From Sphaerulina vaccinii (Eukaryota > Ascomycota > Dothideomycetes > Mycosphaerellales > Mycosphaerellaceae), in NCBI GenBank assembly GCA_022570795.1, contig JAKUDP010000001.1:248001-312000 (forward strand): DNA of 64,000 nt, read 5' to 3'. Below the pieces are notes generated by a model. That model was not told where the DNA came from. It saw only the letters and a program-made list of their open reading frames with translations, and searched no databases. The position numbers and the translations under genes are program-made. Positions 1-11,283 of this stretch are shown in pieces; positions within the stretch are counted from its first letter, which is position 1, and the number at the start of each line of letters is the position of its first letter.

Positions 1-689
1 GTGGCTCTTGGGGAGCAGACATGGTTTCGAGTCTGGTGGGAGGTTCGCGAGGAAAGTCGTGAAAGCTCGAGTTGGCTTTGGTCTTGAGCTTCTTGCGGGT
101 CGGTGAGGCGCGGATTGCATGTGTAGTGGAATGCGAGCACCCGGGTGTTGAGGTGCTCATGTTGGCGTAGGAGCGTTTCCTGGGCGGATGTTAGTTGTTT
201 GCTTCAGGCAACAGACTTCATCGACCGTTGCGCTAGCGACGAAGCACGAGTGACAGTACCCACAAGGCCGCGTCAAGTTCGCGTTCGTCGACCAGCGACT
301 CGATGCAATGGGACAATGCTTTAAGGCAGAGAAGTACAGGATGAGAAGAGCTGGACACTTCACTTACATATTTAGCGTGTTCAGTCGAAGTTTATACATT
401 GGGGCCACATCAACAGGCTCGAGAAGGACTTATGACAACTACGATGATTGCTGCAACTCATCGAGACAGATATGCACAAAGGGAACTGAAAGTGAAGGGC
501 ATAGAAGTTTAGACATCCTCAAGCAAGCAGCTTCGAGGTTGAAAAGATCATAATACAACGACAAGTGTAAGCAAGAGAAGTATGCGCAGAAGAATGGCCA
601 GTCATGTAAACATTGATGCAGAGCAAAATGAGGGTACACATACTTGAATTCATCTCTCTTCTTCAACAGTCGTGGCAGCCTCCGTGGCA

Positions 690-1300
690 CAGTCAGTAAG
701 TCGTCAGCTCAGTTGACGCTTGAACACTTGCACGCACATCAATACTGCTAGGCCTACAGTAGACCTGTAGTCGATGTATGGAACAATTCTACCATCGGGT
801 AGTCGCGATTGTTTTGCCATTTGGCTCCTGCTTCTTTTGTTTCTAGCAGGAGATATGCAGTGAGCACTCGTATACAATCCCAAACCGTGCTTCCTCAAGG
901 ATCGTCGAGCCTATATGGCTCAATCAGTAAGTCGTCAGCTTGGTTTGACGCTTGAGCGCTTGGGTGTAGGGTACCTGTGTCGGGATCTCTGTGTCGCATA
1001 AACCTGTCTCGGTCTCCTGTTGCCAGCAGCGAGTTGCGGCGGTTCTTTTGCCCTTTGCTCCTGGCTTTATTCCTTTGTTTCCGCGGGTGTAGTATATGCG
1101 AATCTGCTTTGCTTCACTTTCGTCCTTCTGGCGGTCATCGTGCGCTTCCCGGCTTAGTTTGTAAGTGGTCAACGCTGTTGGCGTTTGAAGGCTAGCATTC
1201 GAAACACCCATCAAAAGGTCTTGTCCTGTGCGATCTCCTGATGAACCTGTATCGCGTGGTCACGGCGATCGTTGTGTGCTTCTGCTGATCAATTTTGGTT
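690..1300. repeat. Three degenerate tandem repeats, period about 232 bp
   Basis: The motif GTAAGT(C/G)GTCA followed by a GACGCTTGA-like block recurs at 696, 927 and 1161, so the spacings are 231 and 234 bases. Units one and two also share a TTTTGCC(A/C)TTTG block followed by CTCCTG. The copies have diverged strongly. No convincing reading frame spans them. They may be remnants of a decayed mobile or satellite-like element. The first 690 bases hold nothing else I can support. Confidence 0.5.
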
Positions 1301-1481
1301 CTCTCCATATGAGCATGACTTGTGCTTGGTCTGTTTTCGTGTCATTGGGAATTCGTGTCGATGTGAAGCTTTCGCGAAGTACAATACTGCGGGATGCCAT
1401 AGATTCTCAGAACCCGGCGCGTACGTATCATATAGATCCTGAGTCTGCTCCTTAATACCGCAGCCTTCCAGCCAGAAGTCT

Positions 1482-3109
1482 TCACGTATGCCCTAGTGAT
1501 CTCGGCAGACGTCGACTGCCATTCGAGCTCATAGAAGTACACGTCGATATCTCCATGTCGGTCTCAGGATTGACAGAATCCTGCCTTAGCACGTCCGTAC
1601 TCCCACCCGTCTCTTTGTCAATCTCAGATGTTGTGATGGCGTGGAACTCGACATCGGTATTATCGTACATCATTTGTTTCTCAACATCTTTCTCAACATC
1701 GACGCTCGCATTACGTACGTTGTGCATTGGATCTCGTCTTCGCGGAAGTCGTAAAGCAGGTCTTCTCAGATCACCTTCGCTTCTGACGACATGCACGACA
1801 TGAGGGAGAGGCAATCTAGGCTCTTCGTAGACTTCTTCCTCGACCACGTTCGGTGATTTCTTGGTGTTCAGAGCAGCATCGCTGAAGTCGTAACGTGAAT
1901 GCCGAAGCAGGGCCTCAGGACTGTCGTTTCTGCTTCTTCGGCCCGAGTTATGCTGCATTTCTGGGGTTTTACTGATCGATCCGATAGCGCTAGGTCCAAG
2001 AGAAAGATCCGTAAGCTGATCAAATTGCTGCTCGGCTTGATATTGTGTCCAAGGTTGAAAGGTGTCCAGACCATGCGCCTCCTGGTTCTGTATGGCAGGT
2101 CCGAAGATAAGTGATGGTCTTGTAAACACATAGAGTAGAACGTCCAGCCAGCCATTGCTCGTCATCATGACTCCAACAAAAGTGAACTCCTCGAAACCCG
2201 CCTTATGACCTGTCATGATCCGAAGTCTCGCAACAACTGCCGGTAATGTGCAAACCACATATATAATCGGATAGGCAATGACTGTCCTAGCAGCTGACTC
2301 CGCTCGAAGTTGATTGTCCGAGGATACGTAGAAGAAGCCTCGTATCCTGCGCCACAAGACAACGAACATTAATGTGTAAAGGACAACGATGCAGAATTCG
2401 GTGATCAGAATCCAGATATCGTGGAACCATAAGCGCTCAGGCATGTACTTCTCGTTGATCCAGCACCTATAGAGTTAGCAAGTGACATGGTGCTCATTGG
2501 ACTGCAGCTGTATTGCTTACCACATTCCTGCGCGCATGTAAAAGTCTTGAGGGTGCTGAATCACACCTATAGCGGCCGTTAGTGTCGCTCCTCAAACAGC
2601 AACCATATTCTGCTAGACTTACCGATCGTTGCCAATATGTAGTTGAACGCCCACAGTCCGACAATACTTATTACAAACGCAACGTAGGGCAGACGGTAAT
2701 CGAACACAATGTCCGCGAACAAATGGCAAGCCATTGCGAGGGTGAAGAGACCACTCGACACATCGCCTGCGTTGAGGAACCAAGCTTGAGTCCAGCACGT
2801 CGATGTGAGCGCGAAGACCCCATTGTCCTCCAGCCATTGTAGATTGAGCACGAAGCCGAGAGCTTGCTGGAAGTCCGCGAAGATGAGATTGAGCAGTAGT
2901 GCCACGTATTGATTTACTCTCCCATATTCTCTGTGTTTCCATGTAATCAGACGATACAACAAATGAGCGAAGAGTATAGCAGTCGATATGAGCGACAGAA
3001 GTCCGAAAGACGTGACCGCGGAGAGCCCTCGATGGATGACTGGAGGAAGTGGCGTGAGCGTCCTGGCCCCCGCGGGTGAATTCAGCATAATCGCTGACGA
3101 CATCGTCAT
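1482..3109 (-). CDS. Git3/cAMP-receptor-like G-protein-coupled receptor
   Basis: Three exons (3109-2623, 2566-2521, 2466-1482) give 505 residues. Both introns are canonical (GTAAGT and GTAAGC donors, CTATAG acceptors) and keep the frame. Hydrophobic segments at about residues 29-52, 66-88, 105-130 and 139-160 in exon 1, and three more in exon 3, give a seven-helix layout. It is followed by a cytoplasmic tail of roughly 210 residues rich in Arg, Ser and Glu. This matches the fungal family of glucose/cAMP-receptor-like GPCRs that signal through a G-alpha protein to cAMP. The ligand cannot be read from sequence. An upstream in-frame Met at 3190 exists; I prefer 3109 because the extra 27 residues look like leader sequence with no helix. 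Confidence 0.8.
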
Positions 3110-4740
3110 GCTGCGTATGTGGATGTTAAGAAGCGTGCGTGAAGCTTTCAAGAGTGTTAGACGCCTGAAGAGGCTTACTACTATGAGCAACAGTCAACAA
3201 GTGATACCTATGGAGCGCGTCCCTGCACCCCGCTGTGATGCACTGTGCACAACTCTCAGCGACGAGCATCATAGACTTGGCCTGGGTGTGCATCCGCCAC
3301 GATGGCACTGACAGCTTTCACGCGTTCCGTCCTCGTTCAACGCTATCTGTCGGGGATCAGGTGGCGGCACCTGTAGTTCGACAAAGCTTATAGGTAGGGG
3401 CAAATTTGACGAAGATGAACCTTCGTTAGATCTTGCCATCGTCTGTGTATGCAGGGAGTGAGGCTCCGTAGGTGTGGTTAGATGGGCCCTGGCGATGCAT
3501 GAACGTGTTCGTAAGGCAAGATACGAGCTGTTGCTATCCCGTCAAGTTGGTGGTTGTTTGCCACGAGCCGTTAGCAACTCCCTCTCGGTAGTGAGAAGCA
3601 ACCACTTGTGACATCCAACACCATGTCAAAAGGCCCGTCAAGAACGGCCTGAAACGGTGCCAGGAGATCGTGCTCTTTCCCTCGGCGAAGAAAGCTGCCA
3701 CTCCTTGCACGATGGCACCTACACATCAGCAAGATGCGAATCGTGCGAGTCTGGACCTCTGGCGAACGACCAGGTTGATAGCTTGGCGAACCCGATACTT
3801 TAGCGATCATGGGCATTTTCTGAAGTCAATGGGGAACTTGGCCGGCATCAGGTATGGATGCCTTGTTTGCTTATGCGATCTTTCCGGCGGCAAACATCTC
3901 CAGCTTGAACAAGGATCTTCGCGTTCTGCTGGGCGCGTCGCGAGATGGATTCCGACGTGTCGTGTGAGGGCTCTCATCTGTCACAGATTTTGAGCACTGG
4001 TAGATGAAGTCGAAAGAGGGTGGATGAAGTGAAGTGCACAAGAGAGGAAACGGCGACGCGTGAGAAGTTTAATACAAAGGCAATCTCGGAGGCAGTTCCG
4101 GAGCTTGGCAGCAAAAAGTTGAGATGTCCAACTTCGACCTCACCTCTACGGCCAACATGACTCAACTAACGTTATTGGAGAGCCCGTTCGGGTAAGTCCA
4201 TAAGATAATCCAAGGCGTCGTGGGTGCGAGCAAGGTAGAACTACGAGTGTTCATCAGATCGGAAAGCGCAAGTGATATCTTGACTGAATAAAGATTCCAG
4301 TACGAACGAAGAGTACACGAACATGAGGATAATTGTACCGTCATCTAGTTATCCAAACTATACTGATGCTGCGCTGACATGTACCTTGGAGGTAGCCTAC
4401 CGCCCTGCTGTGTAGAATAGTGCCTCAGTCAGCGTCTTGATATGCGAAGGACGTTTTCGCCCCATGAGGATCAGCCAGGTCATCCTTCTCCGTACTGCCA
4501 TCTTCCTGTCTCCAACCCGCAAGACCACCGAATTCTCGGCCAAACTATGCAAGCTCATCAGTACACAAGCTCGCAGCACAGTGAGCCCATCGAGCCGCGA
4601 GTCAAGCGTGTCGGCGGATGGTCATCCAGCGTTGTATGCGCGCAGGTCTCGAGTCCCTCTGCTCTGCTGAGTGTATGTTCGCGAAATCCTCCATCTTGCG
4701 AGAGCATTGCATACCTTCGTTGAACTGCCAGAGATAGCTC
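3110..4740. other. Intergenic, no supported gene
   Basis: This stretch of 1.6 kb has only short unrelated open frames on both strands. None shows a recognisable domain or a splice pattern that joins frames. It presumably includes the promoter of the GPCR and the 3' end of the zinc-finger gene. Confidence 0.4.
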
Positions 4741-5340
4741 CTACGTCGCATGTTTCGCCATGTAGGCTTGATGTGCCTCTGCTACTGACGGTGCCTGGCT
4801 CATATCGAAGCTTCGCAGGCAGTGCCCACACTTTATGTGGCCACAACCTTCAGTATGCTGAAAAGACACCGCGCAGCGTGGACAAAGTCTCGAGTCTTGT
4901 TCAATAAGCAACACGAGTGACTTCCCGTCCTTCGGCGGCTGATATCGCGCTATAGCCGATGGTGACTCCTGCATCTTCTCGTAGAACGTCGCCTTTCTTG
5001 CCATACCCAGAGCACTGGATCCGAAGGTGTGGTATACATCATGTGGATTCCATCTCGCGCTGCACTGTGGGCACCCAATCTCTCTTGGATTTCTGGTTTG
5101 CATCTGAGCGGCCATGTAGTTTGCCAGGCACACTTTGCAGACCGCACGTGCTCGATGCTCTGTACTGGTTCGGAGGCATCCGTAGCATTCTCGTGGTATA
5201 GCAACACGTCGTGGGAAGGCGTTGAAAGGTTTCACTGTGCAGCAATAGGAACATTCGCTAGGTCCGCTGTGTTTCTCCAGAGCTAGTGCTCCTTTGTGTA
5301 GAGCGGTGCGCACTACTCTGTTCATTCCCGTTGCTGGCAT
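4741..5340 (-). CDS. Cysteine-rich RING/IBR-like zinc-finger protein
   Basis: A single exon of 199 residues. Cysteine pairs occur at C30/C33, C52/C55, C68/C71 and C90/C93. A final block, C143-P-R-C146 then G-C156-G-H158 and C161-G-H-C164, resembles the second RING (IBR/TRIAD) signature of RBR ubiquitin ligases. The spacing of the first block is not a classical RING, so zinc binding is well supported but ligase activity is only a guess. The N-terminal 75 residues have a clear paralogue at 10444-10959, which shares the CxxC layout and the pattern K(P/F)..AFP.R. Their promoters also share sequence. Confidence 0.6.
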   Translation of the reverse strand: MPATGMNRVVRTALHKGALALEKHSGPSECSYCCTVKPFNAFPRRVAIPRECYGCLRTSTEHRARAVCKVCLANYMAAQMQTRNPREIGCPQCSARWNPHDVYHTFGSSALGMARKATFYEKMQESPSAIARYQPPKDGKSLVLLIEQDSRLCPRCAVSFQHTEGCGHIKCGHCLRSFDMSQAPSVAEAHQAYMAKHAT

Positions 5341-5591
5341 GTTGGAGGTTGTTGACGTTCCGATGTTGTTGAAGTAAATGCGCGCTTTGATTCAAAAATG
5401 GACGCGACCAACACAGTGCAGCTGTCAGCTGTTGAGTCGATATGGCGACGATAGAGTTGCGGATTTGCTTGTATGCTTCTGCAAGTGTCGTGAACCAGAG
5501 GAGGATGTTTTGAGCGTATCGTATGATTGCTGATACATGCGTAGTTCGCCTTTCTCCAAGTGTAAGATGAAGTATATGTATTCAAGAAAAG

Positions 5592-5666
5592 AAAGTGAGG
5601 ACAAGCTCGGTTAGATTTATCTGTGGAATAACACTGGTTAGGACCACGTGGCGCATGGACGATACC
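5592..5666. repeat. Upstream segment duplicated at 11176-11249 (copy 1)
   Basis: AAAGTGAGGACAAGCTC, then ACACTGGTTAG and a GGCGCATGGACGATACC-like block, lie upstream of the zinc-finger gene. The same order of blocks precedes the paralogous gene. This indicates duplication of gene plus promoter. Confidence 0.6.
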
Positions 5667-5790
5667 CACCTGCACCTTACATCTCCGCGACCGCTTATTG
5701 GATCTCGCCCGTGACTGCGCTCTGATCGTTGATGTGCGCTCTGTCAGCCCACGCCACTAAGGACGACGAAATGGAGACGAACAGCTGCCA

Positions 5791-6968
5791 TCACTTCTTC
5801 CCAAACACAACATCGATCTGCTTACACAAAGCTTCCGTAACCTGCTTCGTATTCGCAGAACCTCCCATATCTCTCGTCCTTGTCTCAGGGTTTCCAGTGA
5901 CATTCTCAACTGCTTGCATGAACTTATCTGCTACTTCATCCAGCTCTCCCTGACCGACCCACCTCACCATCTCGGCAGCAGACCAGAAAGCTCCGACAGG
6001 ATTCGCGATACCTTGCCCAGCGATGTCCGGTGCTGAGCCGTGGATTGGCTCGAACATGCTGGGATACTGTCTGGTTGGGTCCAAGTTGGAAGAGGGAGCA
6101 ATGCCTATCGAGCCGGCGAGAGCGGCTGCTAGGTCTGATAGAATGTCGGCGTGGACTGTGACAGTGTCAGCATACGGTTCGATTCAATGATTCAATGATT
6201 CAATGACTCAAGGAAGAACTTCAACTCACGATTCGTGGCAACGATGACATCCATACTCTCTGGCTTGTTCACCATCCTCACAGTCATAGCATCTACCAGC
6301 ATCTTATCATGCTCAACCACACCTTCGTAGTCCTTGGCAACTTCGTAGAAGACCTTATCCCACAGAACCATACCGTGTCTCTGGGCATTGGACTTAGTGA
6401 CCATAGTGAGCTTCTTTCTGGGCCTTGACTTTGCTGTTTCGAATGCAAATCGCATGATTCTCTCAATGCCGACTCTCGTGAAGATGGCGACTTCTGTAGC
6501 GATGGTATGTGGCGAATTGTCGTGAGTCGTTCCACCTTGTCCAGCATATTCACCTTCTGAGTTCTCACGAATGATAATCCAGTCTAGATCGGAAGGCTTC
6601 TTTTGCAGCTGTGCCAGAGGTGCAAGTGTGCCTGGCAGAATGCGAGTAGGTCTGACATTCACATACTGGTTGTTCCACTTTCGAATGGGCAGGATCAAGT
6701 TCCAGAGCGAGATGTGATCTGGCACAGAAGGCCAACCGACAGCTCCGAAATAGATGGCATCGTGCTTTGCCAGTTGCTGCATGCCATCCTCGGGCATATA
6801 CCATCCTCGTTCCAAATATGCCTTTGATGACCAGTCGAAGGTGGTGAACTTGAAGGAGAAAGTGCCGACGGTGGAGGCGAGCTTATTGAGAACTTCTACC
6901 GCAGCTTCAGTGATGTCGACTCCAATCCCATCTCCAGGAATGGAGGCAATGTTGTAGGTCTTTGCCAT
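5791..6968 (-). CDS. Tartrate/D-malate/isopropylmalate-type NAD-dependent decarboxylating dehydrogenase
   Basis: Two exons (6968-6230 and 6155-5791) make 367 residues, the usual size for this family. The N-terminus carries IPGDGIG, the nucleotide-side motif of isocitrate/isopropylmalate dehydrogenases. Further on are RENSEGEYAG, KSNAQRHG and DILSDL, then FEPIHGSAPDIAG and NPVGAFWSAAEM. These are the metal and substrate Asp residues and the NAD-binding loop of the family. The specific motif set fits tartrate dehydrogenase/decarboxylase (TtuC-like) better than LEU2, but substrate cannot be fixed from sequence. The product should be soluble; no targeting peptide is seen. The intron (6156-6229) contains a small TGAATCAT tandem repeat. 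Confidence 0.88.
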
Positions 6969-7560
6969 TCTCGATCTATTCTTGATTCGTCTTGTTCTTG
7001 GTGTTCGTGCAGGCTGTAGTTCTTGATCCGGATCTTGTAAAGGGTAATCTTTTAAGGCGGAGAGGCGCTTTGTATGATCTTGTCAGGATACCGTGAGGCA
7101 GTATTGTGCTTCTATACAGCAGTTGGAAAACAGAAGACTGACCTGAAGTGTCGTCAATAATATATAGGCTGATTGTTCAGGCACAGTGTCATTGATGTTG
7201 CCCCGCCGTCTGCACCGAGATCGGCCTGCCACATGCATTCTGTGCGAGGCAACGAGGACGGGTCTTTTTTGACCAGATCATAGCGATATGTGCCATGATG
7301 AGTAGATGGAGAGGCAATATTGATGCCTATTAGAAAATTGACAAAGGTTGTCATGATTCAGAGAACGACACGCGTTTCAATAGCGGTCAAGGTGAGATGC
7401 AGGGGCGATGACAGGTGGTGCAAGACCAAGCTAGGGACCTAGATTTCGACATCAACATTGAGCTTCTCACACTGAACAACGACTCCAATTTACCACACGT
7501 CCACCCCTCAGTACCACAGTTCCCGCGAGTTCTCAGAGCGATCCTCACAGTTCCACCAAA
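6969..7560. other. Divergent intergenic region
   Basis: This 590-base stretch lies between the dehydrogenase (minus) and the GLTP gene (plus), so it should hold both promoters. I see no recognisable regulatory motif or gene. Confidence 0.35.
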
Positions 7561-8280
7561 ATGGCAGCATTCCCACCCGGCGGCACTTACTTTGACGGCA
7601 AGAAGTCATTCAACGATGTCACAGTAGACGAATCCAAGGACAATGCCATCAACACCACAGAGTTTCTAGAGGCCGCAGAAGCCCTTACGCAGCTCTTCGA
7701 CGTACTAGGTGGCGTGGCTTTCAATCCAGTCAAGAACGACATGGGCGGCAATATCAAGAAGATTAGAGAGAGACAATTGGCAGCACCAGTGGATAGCGAG
7801 ACGCTTCAAGATCTCGTACGAAATGAGCTGAAGACCAAGAAGCACACTGCCACAGAGGGTCTGTTGTGGTTGAATAGGTAAGACCACCTTCCGCATTGTT
7901 CTCTGGTTTCCTGAGCACACCAAGCTGCCTCACAGCGATCCTGCCACTTTCCAGAGCTCCTTGACTGACAGAGATACTTATCCAGAGGCCTCGACTTCAC
8001 AGCTCAATCCCTTCGCCGAAACGTCGACACACCATCCGAGGAGCTCTCAGCCTCCTTCCGCGAAGGCTATGGCAAGACGCTCAAGCAACACCACTCCTTC
8101 ATCATTAAGCCAATCTTTTCCGCTGCAATGTCAGCCACCCCATACAGAAAAGACTTCTATGCTAAGCTTGGCGACGACCAGCCACGCGTGAACAAGGAGT
8201 TGAACGCTTGGTTAGTAGGCTTGGAGAAGAATGTGGCCATTCTTAATAAGTTCTTGGCCACGAAGGAGGCTAAGTGGTAG
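7561..8280 (+). CDS. Glycolipid transfer protein (GLTP family, HET-C2-like)
   Basis: Exons 7561-7877 and 7986-8280 join in frame to give 203 residues, the normal size of a GLTP fold. Exon 1 holds the F(D)VLGG..F.PVK.D..GNI.K conserved helix, including the Asp and Asn that bind the sugar headgroup. The WLNR..DF block spans the splice site (WLNR in exon 1, GLDF in exon 2). It is followed by H.F...P.F..A....PY, again family-typical, and a C-terminal hydrophobic helix. GLTPs move glycosphingolipids between membranes in the cytosol; in Podospora the family member het-c is an incompatibility gene. The intron (GTAAGA donor, ATCCAG acceptor) is 108 bases. Confidence 0.9.
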
Positions 8281-8713
8281 GGAGGGAAGGAACGACCAGG
8301 GGATGAGTTTTCTCTGAATATGCTAGATGACTGGGGCAGGGAAGGGAACGACAGGCACAACAAACTTGCTGCAAGGCGGCAGAGACATCGATACCAGGGA
8401 CTCTAGATATGGAAGAAATAGTGCAGCAAAGCTGCTCAGATGAAAACGTCTCTCCGAATATTTGACGACTAAGCCATGCTGAGCCATTCGTTGGCATTGT
8501 CGCCTCTGGATTCGCATCAGAGACATTCGCTTCCTGCATCTGTGATCGAGAGGCTGATCATGCCATGCTATAGGAGTAGTCGGCAGATCTGCCAGTGCTA
8601 CTCAAGCTTTCGCGACTCGGCTGGAATGTTTCTCTGCTCTCCACCGACTGACTGAACCACGCAATGCCACTTGTTGGCAGTTTCGGCTCCTCGATCTCAT
8701 CAAGAGACAATTG

Positions 8714-10181
8714 CTACCTCTGCTTCCCCGTCAGAGTCCTTTGAAGCATCGCACAGAAGCTCTCAAAGACAGCATACTCCTCGCCTCTCAGCCAGCGGAC
8801 TTCGACTTCGTCTTTCTTGCAGGCAATCTTTACTGCAAGCGCCTCTTTTTCGTCTTCGTCCTCGTCCTCGCCTCCATCGCCATCTTCTCGAGCAGCTTCA
8901 GCACTTGAAGCTCCGACAGCAGCTCGCGCCCGCTCCTCAAACATCCTCTGCCTCTTCGCAGCCCGACTCCACACATTCTCCTTGCACTGCATAACACCGG
9001 CATCCCTCAACCCACTCCACACCCACTTGCATTTTGCACCTTTGAGCTCCGATATCGTTTCATCCACCTTCGAACCCACTGCCCTTGTACTCTCAAACGC
9101 AACTCTGATAGTCCTTGACGTCGGAAGTGGCAGAACTCCCTCAACCAACTCTCCATGTCTCGCCACATCATTCCTTGGCCTGTAGTCTGTAAAGCTCCAA
9201 GCCATAGCATATCTCTTCGTCTTGTTTCCTGGATGAAGACTCGTAACCGCATAATTCGTGATCTTGTTCTCTTTCAACTTGGCAATGATTTGTTGTAGAG
9301 AGTGCATATGTGAAAGCATTGCTGTGTACCATTGTACCCGGTCTCTCAGAAAGAGAGATTGCTCGAGAACGCGAGTGACGAAGCCAACGTCTCCCGCTTC
9401 ACATATCATCTCGTTGGGAGCCCCAACAAGGACTGCTGAGGGTGGATCAGAAGTGTCACTCTTCGATCTCGCTCTTTCGTTAGATGAGTTATTATATGAA
9501 GCCAGAAAGTCTTTCTCATCAGAATAGAATGGCGGATTCGTCATGACAAAGTCAAGATCTCCCAGGCTCGTTGGAATGAGCTGTTCTTCTGACTTCATCT
9601 GCTTCAATCGTATACGTTCTCCAAAGTCATTAGCTTCGATATTTCGCTTCGCATAGTCCAGTGAGTGAGCGTCGATATCCGTTCCAGCCATTCGCCATTC
9701 CGGTCGACTCGAACATGCCAGCAGGGAATAGATACATGATGCACCTACGCCAATGTCCAGACCTAAGATCTCTCGATCTGGCTCGTAGAACTCGGAGAAG
9801 GAAGATGAAGTCGTGTCAAGAAGATCTTGTATCCATCGGACATAGTTCCAACGTACAGGTACGGGCGGACAGAGACGGTCGTCTGGCAGAGATAACGACA
9901 AGCCGAAATCATACTTGAGCAGGCTCTTGGTGAGTTGTCTAGGTTTATCATCAATCAGCTCATTCATCATGTCTAGGAAGAAGCGTTCTCATTTACTGTA
10001 CGACTGTCGGATTGTGGAAATCTATCCAGCCATCTTGTTTGGCACTTTTTGATATTGCTGCAAAATTGGCATCATACTTCGCAAGGGCGTCGAAGTCGAC
10101 ATCTCTGGAGTAGTAGTCCGTTTTGACCTTCTTTCGTGGTGGCTCTGATGACTTCTCACTTATGTTGATGGTATCCGACAT
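8714..10181 (-). CDS. METTL16-like RNA N6-adenosine methyltransferase
   Basis: Exons 10181-9997 and 9938-8714 join to 469 residues. The join is chosen because it creates the segment FHNPTVVQQLTKSLL-KYDFGL, which lines up with the conserved N-terminal region of METTL16 (DP.AVR.LT..LL..DFGL). The SAM-binding region LDIGVGASCIY is followed by the catalytic motif NPPF within TNPPFYSDEKD. The family methylates U6 snRNA and some structured RNAs in the nucleus. The C-terminus has an Arg/Lys- and Glu/Asp-rich tail but no clear second domain. The 58-base intron contains an in-frame ATG pair that would otherwise tempt one to begin the gene at 9970. Confidence 0.87.
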
Positions 10182-10443
10182 GTTTGAATATGTTGTGTTG
10201 TGTTGATGGGAAGTGTGAGTGGAGTGGAGAAAGCGCGAGTCAAGGATGCTGGGTGACACGAAAAGCACACGAACATCGCAATTGCATTTCATTCATTATT
10301 GTGACCTGTGCTGAGAGACGCTATGATGGGTTGTGCTGTTTCTTGCTCGGTCTAGCTAGTAAGAGACTTCTAATTCCTTTCGTCGTCCTTCCAAGTTTCC
10401 TCGTCATCCTGCCAATATTCCCAGTTTCTCACCAGCATCGTCT

Positions 10444-10959
10444 CTAGTATGCTCTCTGAAATGCCAGGAAAGCATCTTCACCACATGTCTCAAGAACGCG
10501 CTGCACTCTGTGTGATCTCGAGATCCTGATTGTGCTCGTCAGTGTCCTGCTGCTCCAGCTCGAACGAACTCCCTCCTCCCGTGGGTCCGCAAATGGATCT
10601 TGTTGTTCAAGATCCTCGGCCTGTGATGCTTGATGGCGTGCAGTTGTAAGTTGGCCGACTGGGTGATGTGTACTCTTCCTCGGTCGCTTTCGCTGCTGGT
10701 CATCGTCCTTCTGGCGAGATGCTTCGCACAGTTTACAGACAACACGTGCTGTCGTGTGGAAGCACTTATGACAGTTTTGTGGTGTAACCGTACGTGGCGG
10801 GAATGCCTCGAAAGGCTTCAATATGCAGCAGGAGGAACATATACTGGTCGGCTTGTGAGAGTCTAGGGCTAGCGCTAGTTTGTGTAGAGTAGTGAGCACC
10901 ACTTCGATTATTCCCGCTTTAAGTGGCATATTGTCTGTCGAGGGGATCGTGTTGTCCAC
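10444..10959 (-). CDS. Truncated or diverged paralogue of the 4741-5340 zinc-finger protein
   Basis: A 171-residue single exon. The first 75 residues match the gene at 4741-5340 in cysteine spacing (CSSCC, CHKC, CKLC) and in the TLHKLALALD / KPFEAFPPR pattern. The second half is Lys, Gln and Arg rich and lacks the IBR-like cysteines. It therefore looks like a partial copy with a new C-terminus, or a copy decayed after duplication. The start is at 10959 or at the internal Met MPLKAG, which aligns with the paralogue's MPATGM. No function is assigned. Confidence 0.5.
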   Translation of the reverse strand: MDNTIPSTDNMPLKAGIIEVVLTTLHKLALALDSHKPTSICSSCCILKPFEAFPPRTVTPQNCHKCFHTTARVVCKLCEASRQKDDDQQRKRPRKSTHHPVGQLTTARHQASQAEDLEQQDPFADPREEGVRSSWSSRTLTSTIRISRSHRVQRVLETCGEDAFLAFQRAY

Positions 10960-11175
10960 TGTGATGTGAGAGTCTTGTATGTTCGTTCCTTTTTATGCTG
11001 TCTGCTTTAGGTGAGCTTTTGCTTTGCTCATCTCTGTGAGTTCGCTTCTGTTGTGGTGGTTGGCGACGTCGATATTGATTTGATGTGAGGGTGGTTGTTC
11101 TGCGTGTATAGTGTGGGTGTTGATGTGTGCAGAGTTCGTGTTCTGAAGAAATTAAAGAAGTACATATACCTTTGA

Positions 11176-11249
11176 AAAGTGAGGACAAGCTCAACTAACT
11201 TTGTCTATACCACTGGTTAGCAGCCCACACATGGCACGAAGACCATACC
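11176..11249. repeat. Upstream segment duplicated from 5592-5666 (copy 2)
   Basis: AAAGTGAGGACAAGCTC, a CACTGGTTAG block and a CATGGCACGAAGACCATACC block stand in the same order as upstream of the first zinc-finger gene. The short gap 10960-11283 holds nothing else I can support. Confidence 0.6.
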
Positions 11250-11283
11250 GCATGAAACCACTTCTGTGATTACTTCCTGAATC

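Noticed and set aside
5322..5675. 117-residue frame upstream of the zinc-finger gene
   Set aside because: It overlaps the duplicated promoter block and is not conserved as protein in the second copy.
8671..9185. Plus-strand Ser/Pro/Leu-rich frames opposite the METTL16-like gene
   Set aside because: Low-complexity complement of its acidic tail; no supporting features.
9946..9970. Starting the METTL16-like gene at the internal Met pair MMNELIDD
   Set aside because: These bases lie in the 58-base intron; splicing gives the conserved N-terminal helix instead.
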